From: Cyanosarcina radialis HA8281-LM2
GTDB lineage: Bacteria; Cyanobacteriota; Cyanobacteriia; Cyanobacteriales; CCAP-1448
Reading direction: 5' to 3'
Assembly (NCBI GenBank): GCA_019359615.1
Contig: JAHHHA010000050.1
Coordinates: 1 to 37,227, forward strand
Length of the DNA stretch: 37,227 nucleotides
Shown here: positions 32,695 to 37,227 of the stretch, in pieces
Position numbering within the stretch: position 1 is the stretch's first letter
Layout of the letters: each line of letters starts with the position of its first letter
Made by a program: the position numbers and the translations under genes
The notes under the pieces: model-generated
Told to the model about the DNA's origin: nothing
Databases searched by the model: none
Seen by the model: only the letters and a program-made list of their open reading frames with translations

Positions 32695-32795
32695 GTCAAC
32701 TTAAGGCTAGAGCCATTGTTGGGCCTCGATCTTCAGCGCCAACCGCCAGGGGTTTTGAACCCCTGGCGGATCGTGCTTTTGACCATTAAGTTGAC
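32695..32795. mobile_element. MITE-like palindromic element, 101 bp
   Basis: Perfect 10-base terminal inverted repeats GTCAACTTAA (32695-32704) and TTAAGTTGAC (32786-32795) bound a segment holding a perfect 12-base-arm hairpin, CCGCCAGGGGTT-TTG-AACCCCTGGCGG (32743-32769). It has no coding capacity and sits between convergent genes. Target duplications are not evident. It could be a miniature transposable element or a dispersed hairpin repeat. Confidence 0.55.
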
Positions 32796-32818
32796 GCGCA
32801 TACAAAGAACTCCTGCAT

Positions 32819-32840
32819 GAGACGTTGCATGCAACGTCTC
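32819..32840. repeat. 22-bp perfect palindrome GAGACGTTGCA/TGCAACGTCTC
   Basis: A perfect palindrome 15 bases beyond the response regulator stop codon and 170 bases after the permease gene. GAGACGTTGCATGCAACGTC-type palindromes are widespread in cyanobacterial spacers. It may stop transcription from both sides. Confidence 0.85.
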
Positions 32841-32855
32841 TACATTCTGAACTTC

Positions 32856-33221
32856 TCACTTTGGCAACAACTTTTGCACTACTTCCAATAGGTCGGCTGA
32901 CTGGAAAGGTTTAGCAATGTAGGCATCTGCACCTTGTTTCATTCCCCAGTAGCGATCGAACTCTTCATTTTTAGTCGAACAAATAATTACGGGTAGTTTT
33001 TCGGTTTTGGGGTTACTTTTGATCCAACGGCAAAGTTCGTAGCCGTTCATTCTCGGCATGATGAGGTCTGTAATGACTAAATCTGGACTCTTAGCATCTA
33101 TTTTTTCTTTGGCTTCCATCCCGTCAGATGCCTGAACTACCGTCACTCCAGTTTGTCTCAGGACATCTGAGATCATTTCTCGTAAGGTGTTGCTGTCATC
33201 GACAATTAGAACCGTACTCAT
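32856..33221 (-). CDS. CheY-like response regulator (PilH/PixH type)
   Basis: A 121-residue stand-alone receiver domain. Asp8-Asp9 form the acidic pocket, Asp52 in VITDLIMP is the phosphoacceptor, Thr83 in CSTKN and Lys104 in AKPF complete the switch. The start MSTVLIVDDSNTLREMISD and the segment FDRYWGMKQGADAYIAKPF are typical of cyanobacterial PilH/PixH-like regulators, which act in type IV pilus-driven motility or phototaxis. There is no output domain and no kinase gene beside it, so the specific system cannot be named. Confidence 0.9.
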   Translation of the reverse strand: MSTVLIVDDSNTLREMISDVLRQTGVTVVQASDGMEAKEKIDAKSPDLVITDLIMPRMNGYELCRWIKSNPKTEKLPVIICSTKNEEFDRYWGMKQGADAYIAKPFQSADLLEVVQKLLPK

Positions 33222-33417
33222 AACTACCTAAATCTAAAATTTTAAATTGCGCCCGCTAACCTACTCTAACCTACACCGAACTGGTGCAAATAACGCCTCA
33301 AAGCTAAGAGAATCAAGAATTAGCCGACAATCGCGATCGCTCCGATCGGACTGACCTTGCTCTCAAGTTGCTGCTGCTCTATTTGAGGATACCTCAAATA
33401 AGCTGTAGAAGACCCAA

Positions 33418-33537
33418 ACAGAGAGTGTTAAGTGTGAAGTGTTGAGTGTGAAGTGTTGTAAGAAGTAAAGAGTGTTGAGTGTTGAGCGTAGAGTTAGGCA
33501 TTTTCCTCGCGTTTCCCCTCTGCCCCATCTCCCCCTG
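33418..33537 (+). repeat. Composite array: GTGTTAAGTGTGAA units, then CCCC-rich tail
   Basis: AGTGTTAAGTGTGAAGTGTTGAGTGTG-type reiterations fill 33420-33492, then AGTTAGGCATTTTCC leads to CCCCTCTGCCCCATCTCCCC. It is within the 411-base divergent spacer between the response regulator and sds, of which 33222-33417 shows only HIP1 sites and no gene. Same order and orientation as the other composite arrays. Confidence 0.85.
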
Positions 33538-33632
33538 CGATCGAGCAATTACTTTCTTCTAGGGAATGCTTCGCTTAGAATGGGAGAGAGTATGTAAACT
33601 TTCGTAAATAGCTCGCCCTATCCGGCCGATCC

Positions 33633-34604
33633 ATGACCTCAGTATCCTCCCTCTTTGCTCCGGTTGAAGAAGATTTACAGATTTTGACGGAGAATTTAAA
33701 AAAGCTGGTTGGCAATCGCCATCCCATTCTCTATGCAGCAGCAGAACACTTGTTTACAGCCGGAGGTAAGCGAGTTAGACCAGCAATCGTGCTATTAGTC
33801 TCACGGGCAACGATGCCCGGTGGAGATCTTACCCCTCGCCATCGGCGGTTAGCAGAAATTACGGAGTTAATTCACACCGCTAGTTTGGTACATGACGATG
33901 TGGTCGATGAATCTGAGATCCGGCGCGGCGTTCCCACCGTCCACAGCCGATTTGGCAATCGCATAGCCATCTTGGCAGGCGATTTTTTGTTCGCTCAATC
34001 CTCTTGGTATCTAGCTAATTTAGATAGTCTGGAAGTAGTCAAATTACTCTCAGAAGTAATTATGGATATGGCTCAGGGCGAAATTCAACAAGGACTGAGC
34101 CAGTTTGATACTAGCCTGTCGATCGAGGCTTATCTAGATAAAAGCTACTACAAGACTGCTTCGTTAATTGCCAACAGCGCTAAAGCAGCGGCGGTATTGA
34201 GCGATTTAAAACCCTCAATGACAGAAAACCTCTACAACTACGGCCGTAATTTAGGTTTAGCCTTTCAAATAGTCGATGATATTTTCGATTTCACTGGTTC
34301 TACGGAGGCATTAGGCAAACCAGCAGGCTCGGATCTTCAAAGCGGTAAACTGACAGCCCCAGTTTTATATGCTTTAGAAGAGAAACCTTACCTAGAGACT
34401 TTAATCGAGAATCAGTTTACTTCTGAGGGAGAGTTAGAGCAAGCGATCGCCTTAATTCAAGAAAGTCAAGGAATCGAACGCGCTCAAGAATTAGCCAAGC
34501 ACCACGCCCAACTAGCCGTTAAATGCTTAGCCGATCTTCCTCCCTCCCCTTCTTTGCAAGCCCTGATTAAAATGGCTGACTACGTACTCAGGAGACTCTA
34601 CTAA
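33633..34604 (+). CDS. sds: Solanesyl diphosphate synthase (trans-prenyltransferase)
   Basis: A 323-residue polyprenyl synthase that extends allylic diphosphates with isopentenyl diphosphate to make the long side chain of plastoquinone. GGKRVRP at 44-50, first aspartate-rich motif DDVVD at 88-92, KTASLI, and second motif DDIFD at 215-219 are intact. The N-terminus MTSVSSLFAPVEEDLQ matches the cyanobacterial Sds group rather than geranylgeranyl diphosphate synthase (CrtE). Chain length is inferred from this resemblance. The product serves photosynthetic electron transport together with NDH-1, one subunit of which is encoded next on the opposite strand. Confidence 0.92.
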   Translation: MTSVSSLFAPVEEDLQILTENLKKLVGNRHPILYAAAEHLFTAGGKRVRPAIVLLVSRATMPGGDLTPRHRRLAEITELIHTASLVHDDVVDESEIRRGVPTVHSRFGNRIAILAGDFLFAQSSWYLANLDSLEVVKLLSEVIMDMAQGEIQQGLSQFDTSLSIEAYLDKSYYKTASLIANSAKAAAVLSDLKPSMTENLYNYGRNLGLAFQIVDDIFDFTGSTEALGKPAGSDLQSGKLTAPVLYALEEKPYLETLIENQFTSEGELEQAIALIQESQGIERAQELAKHHAQLAVKCLADLPPSPSLQALIKMADYVLRRLY

Positions 34605-34731
34605 TGAAGTGTGGAGTGTTGAGTGTTAAGTGTGGAGTTGGGAAGGTGAAGAAGTGAAAAGTATGGAGTTGTCAGTTGTCAGTTGTTAATTTGCTCCTTT
34701 GTCTCCGCTTTCTTCGCCCTCTCCCCTCTCC
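34605..34731 (+). repeat. Composite array: GTGTGGAGTGTTGA units, then CT-rich tail
   Basis: AGTGTGGAGTGTTGAGTGTT at 34608-34634, TCAGTTGTCAGTTGTTAATT at 34673-34691, then a CT-rich tract to the ndhO stop at 34732. A convergent spacer. The C-rich part is less regular than in the other arrays, but the order is the same. Confidence 0.75.
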
Positions 34732-34944
34732 TTACTTAGCGCTTTCTAGCTGGTCGAGCCGCAACCAAATGTTGGGGGTGGGGACGTAAAACTTGACTAG
34801 GGCATAATCGCCGCGCACATCTACAATCTCGCCTTGGGTTTCAAATAGATAAGAAGAAAAGCGGCCGTCGCTGGCTTTTGCTTCTAGAGAAGTTTCTAAT
34901 TTTTCGCGAACAGCGCGGACTAGATCGCCTTTTTTCAGTGCCAT
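34732..34944 (-). CDS. ndhO: NAD(P)H-quinone oxidoreductase subunit O
   Basis: A complete 70-residue NdhO, the small peripheral subunit found only in cyanobacterial and chloroplast NDH-1 complexes. The whole protein matches the family: [42 protein letters not shown], and [13 protein letters not shown]. It sits at the stromal/cytoplasmic side of the thylakoid complex and, in published work, destabilises or regulates NDH-1 activity. It is a single gene, convergent with sds. Confidence 0.95.
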   Translation of the reverse strand: MALKKGDLVRAVREKLETSLEAKASDGRFSSYLFETQGEIVDVRGDYALVKFYVPTPNIWLRLDQLESAK

Positions 34945-35110
34945 AGCTTGAAATACTACAAAAATTTGCCAAGCTTCATTTTATCGAATTGCTGCTGTCC
35001 ATGGAAAGCAGCAATAACCCCAATCGCCAGAGTAGGTCAAGAGGAAGACTACCTCGCCGATTGGAACATAGGGCAAGGCGCAACTAGAAGAATTACTTAT
35101 TACTTATTAC

Positions 35111-35635
35111 TTAAAATCTGGCTCTAGAGCCAACTCGCAAGCTGTCTTGTTCTGAAGATTCGACCCAGATACTACAGTCGGGTTGGGTGGTGTCAAAGTT
35201 GCAAGTATAAGCTGCTAGCAGCGCTTGCTGGGGGTTAAACACTCTGATGTTGTAGCCATATCCTCTAGCCACAGTACCAAATTGATTGACAAAACTATAG
35301 CGATCGATGTAATCGAGTAGCGTCCACAGTTGGCGGTTCACCACTACATCTACTCGATTTTCTTTGGGGTAGGCAATCCAGTTGCCGATCAATTTGCCAG
35401 AAAATGGATCGAATTGTTCTTTGGCCCACCACAGGCTGGGAACGGTTGGTTGCGTTTTAGAAATGGTATCTGCTGTTACTACATCGTTTCTGAGGAGCGA
35501 TCGATCTGGTTCTAGCAGTTCGATTTCTAAAGGTACGGTAGAAGGTAACAGAGCAGATCTTGTCTGTGCCTGTACCGATATGGGGAAGGAACAAGTTGCT
35601 GCTACCAACAGAAAAACCAATTGTGTTTGCCGCAT
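35111..35635 (-). CDS. Secreted protein of unknown function
   Basis: 174 residues with a signal peptide (QLVFLLVAATCSFPISVQAQ, cleavage near 24). The mature part contains SLWWAKEQFDPFSGKLIGNWIAYPKENRVDVVVNRQLWTLLDYIDRYSFVNQFGTVARGYGYNIRVFN, then a Cys pair YTCNFDTTQPDCSIWVES. The pattern looks like a conserved cyanobacterial periplasmic protein, but I cannot assign a family. It is a single gene; ATG at 35635 has GAGA ahead of it. Confidence 0.75.
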   Translation of the reverse strand: MRQTQLVFLLVAATCSFPISVQAQTRSALLPSTVPLEIELLEPDRSLLRNDVVTADTISKTQPTVPSLWWAKEQFDPFSGKLIGNWIAYPKENRVDVVVNRQLWTLLDYIDRYSFVNQFGTVARGYGYNIRVFNPQQALLAAYTCNFDTTQPDCSIWVESSEQDSLRVGSRARF

Positions 35636-35937
35636 CGATCGTTTTCTCTCCCAGCAAAATTGACTGAAACAGTTTTGCTCAAAAACTCATTTTTTTATGG
35701 TTTTCAGCTATTAATAGTTAACCAAAATTTAATTTAATAACTTATTAGAAATGGCGGGTTTTCAGTCTAAAGTAATTATACAATGTCAGCAGGCTTATTA
35801 GATAGCATTAAATTTTTTTTAGGCTCAATTACTCAGTTGCAAATTTGATTCGATCGGTGGGATCGCCTACTCACAACACTTATAGAAGAATAGTTATCAG
35901 AAAAAGAGTTCGATCGCACTTCTTCTCCAATGACTGG
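35636..35937. other. AT-rich spacer without visible gene
   Basis: 302 bases between two minus-strand genes, holding the upstream region of the secreted protein gene and the 3' flank of the deaminase gene. It is markedly AT-rich (TTTTTTTAGG, AATTTAATTTAATAA) and shows no tandem repeat, hairpin or frame that I can support. Confidence 0.5.
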
Positions 35938-36981
35938 TTAGCTGGCTGAGTGCAAGAATTTCTCCCACTCAAGGCGGTAGTTGTCTTTTTCGGCTTTATC
36001 TAAAAACGTCGCGGCCAAAGTATTCAAATTGAGTTGCCAAAGTTCTTCCCAGCTAAATCCTTGTTCTGCCAGGGTCAAATACTCATTGGTCAAACTCGTG
36101 GAAAACATGGCTGGATCGTCGGAGTTGACCGTGCAGTATAGGCCGGCATCAACCATTTTCCGGAGCGGATGAGGCTGACCCCGCTCGACCACCCCCAAAC
36201 AGTAGTTGCTCTGGGGCGACACTTCTAAGGGGATTTGACGTTGGCGGAGGATCTCGACCAGTTCTGGATCTTCTAAACATCGAATTCCATGCCCGATGCG
36301 TTCGGCTTTTAAAGTATTCACCGCGCCCCAGATACTTTCTGCGCCAACTGCTTCGCCAGCATGAGCGACTATTCTGAGTCCGTGCTTACGAGCTTCTGCG
36401 TAAGTTTCTGCGAACAATTCTGGCGGATATCCCACCTCCAGCCCTCCAACTCCCAAGCCAATAAATAACCCTCGTTCTTTTCCCTTTAAAACAAACTCTA
36501 GAACGCGATGTTGAGAGTCAGGAATCTCGCGGGAAATATCGGGAATCAGATTAATCTGGCAGCGATATTTGGCTTCGCCCGCAGCCCGTCCAGAGGCGAT
36601 CGCATCGAGAATTTCGTCATCCTCAAACTTGTCGGTCAGAAATGTGGCGCTTAAAAAGGCTTCGGTGTAGCGAATGTTTTCTTCAGCTTGCCGAGAGTAA
36701 AAACGTTCGATCGCCAGCGCGTAGTCTTCTGGGGTTTGCAAGCACTTGACGGCGGCGGCATAAACTTCAATGAAACGAGAAAAATCGCGAAATTCAAAAA
36801 ATGATTTCCATGCTTCCAATGAATCGGCTGGTAAATCGACTTGATTTCGCTGTGCCATTTGGTAGAAGGTTTCAGCGTCGGTTGCCCCTTCAATGTGAAC
36901 GTGGATCTCGGCTTTCGGCATGGCGCGAAGACGATCCGCAAGTTCGGGAGCAAGCAGGGTGGCAACGTCGGTCTGTGACAT
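35938..36981 (-). CDS. add: Adenosine deaminase family protein
   Basis: A metal-dependent deaminase of the adenosine/AMP deaminase family, turning adenosine (or a related purine nucleoside) into inosine. From the ATG at 36981 (MSQTDVATLLAPELADRL) it has 347 residues, the normal length. Zinc and substrate motifs are PKAEIHVHIEGATDAETF, GGLEVGYPP, RIVAHAGEAVG, RIGHGIRCLEDP, PLEVSPQSNYCLG, and TVNSDDPAMF. A longer frame starts at the ATG 37116, directly after the stop of an upstream gene (TAAATG); its 45 extra residues look unrelated to the family, but coupling to that gene is possible. The substrate within the family is inferred. Confidence 0.87.
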   Translation of the reverse strand: MSQTDVATLLAPELADRLRAMPKAEIHVHIEGATDAETFYQMAQRNQVDLPADSLEAWKSFFEFRDFSRFIEVYAAAVKCLQTPEDYALAIERFYSRQAEENIRYTEAFLSATFLTDKFEDDEILDAIASGRAAGEAKYRCQINLIPDISREIPDSQHRVLEFVLKGKERGLFIGLGVGGLEVGYPPELFAETYAEARKHGLRIVAHAGEAVGAESIWGAVNTLKAERIGHGIRCLEDPELVEILRQRQIPLEVSPQSNYCLGVVERGQPHPLRKMVDAGLYCTVNSDDPAMFSTSLTNEYLTLAEQGFSWEELWQLNLNTLAATFLDKAEKDNYRLEWEKFLHSAS

Positions 36982-37116
36982 CAATTCGGCCTCTCGATCG
37001 GTAGAAATATCTTGCTTTGCCGATTCTAACGCTGGCAATGACAAATCGCTGCTCGATCGCGCCCGCCTAATTAACTTTTTCTTTGCTATATTATGTCCGA
37101 CTAAGCTGTTGTACAT

Positions 37117-37227
37117 TTAAACTGTGATAATAGCATTGCCCTTGTTTTTGAGTTTTCGTCCCCACTTAATAATCAATCCTCCTTCATTTAAAAGCTGGTG
37201 CAACAAATATTCTAAATCTTCTATCGA
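37117..37227 (-). CDS. Partial gene at right edge (C-terminal 36 residues)
   Basis: An open frame enters from the right edge and ends at TAA 37117-37119, directly abutting the upper ATG of the deaminase frame. The visible residues read SIEDLEYLLHQLLNEGGLI then IKWGRKLKNKGNAIITV. This is too little to name a family; the acidic-then-basic pattern would suit a small helical protein. It would be transcribed in the same direction as, and possibly together with, the deaminase gene. Confidence 0.45.
   Translation of the reverse strand, partial: SIEDLEYLLHQLLNEGGLIIKWGRKLKNKGNAIITV

Overview
The window is a piece of a cyanobacterial chromosome. The octamer GCGATCGC (HIP1) and its core CGATCG recur throughout. 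Many products are cyanobacterium-type: a CtpA protease resembling the D1-processing enzyme, the NDH-1 subunit NdhO, solanesyl diphosphate synthase, sucrose synthase and a PilA-like pilin. Spacers filled with short tandem repeats and expanded Uma2 (DUF820) genes suggest a large-genome, probably filamentous lineage; genus is not resolved. I see no prophage, complete IS element, CRISPR array or biosynthetic gene cluster. Genes are mostly single or in pairs on both strands, with no long operons.

Layout. 1-3.7 kb is accessory: a 36-bp perfect palindrome, a NERD-helicase, a HicAB pair whose toxin gene carries an internal stop, a Uma2 protein and a helix-hairpin-helix protein. 3.7-7.2 kb carries ctpA and acs. 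7.3-8.5 kb holds a PD-(D/E)XK domain protein, a DUF4160-like tail and a DUF2442 gene whose end runs into ftsZ. 8.4-10.9 kb is ftsZ and ftsQ with a strong hairpin between them. 11.1-14.0 kb has formaldehyde-detoxifying frmA, one broken and one intact Uma2 gene, and a DUF2945-DUF3140 pair. 14.0-18.5 kb has a metallophosphoesterase, sucrose synthase and gmk. 18.7-23.2 kb has DUF4926, a YHS lipoprotein, Uma2, recQ and DUF427. 23.3-28.3 kb has a pilin, tRNA-Leu(UAG) with a clear promoter, an acyltransferase, a membrane protein, an amino-acid permease and a secreted protein preceded by a palindrome. 28.5-37.2 kb has purM, an oligopeptide-type ABC binding protein and permease, a CheY-like regulator, sds, ndhO, a secreted protein, adenosine deaminase and a partial gene at the right edge.

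Functionally, most genes are housekeeping: division (ftsZ/ftsQ), purine metabolism (purM, gmk, adenosine deaminase), acetate and sucrose metabolism (acs, susA), and photosynthetic electron transport (ndhO; sds for the plastoquinone side chain; possibly ctpA for D1 maturation). The accessory genes are nuclease-like or toxin-antitoxin-like, and several are visibly decaying.

The most unusual signals are in the spacers. Seven intergenic regions carry the same composite array, a purine-rich repeat followed by a C-rich repeat, always in the same orientation on the + strand whatever the direction of the flanking genes. Two related palindromes lie 27.7 kb apart and show a compensatory base-pair change. 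I did not find a clear new multi-gene system.
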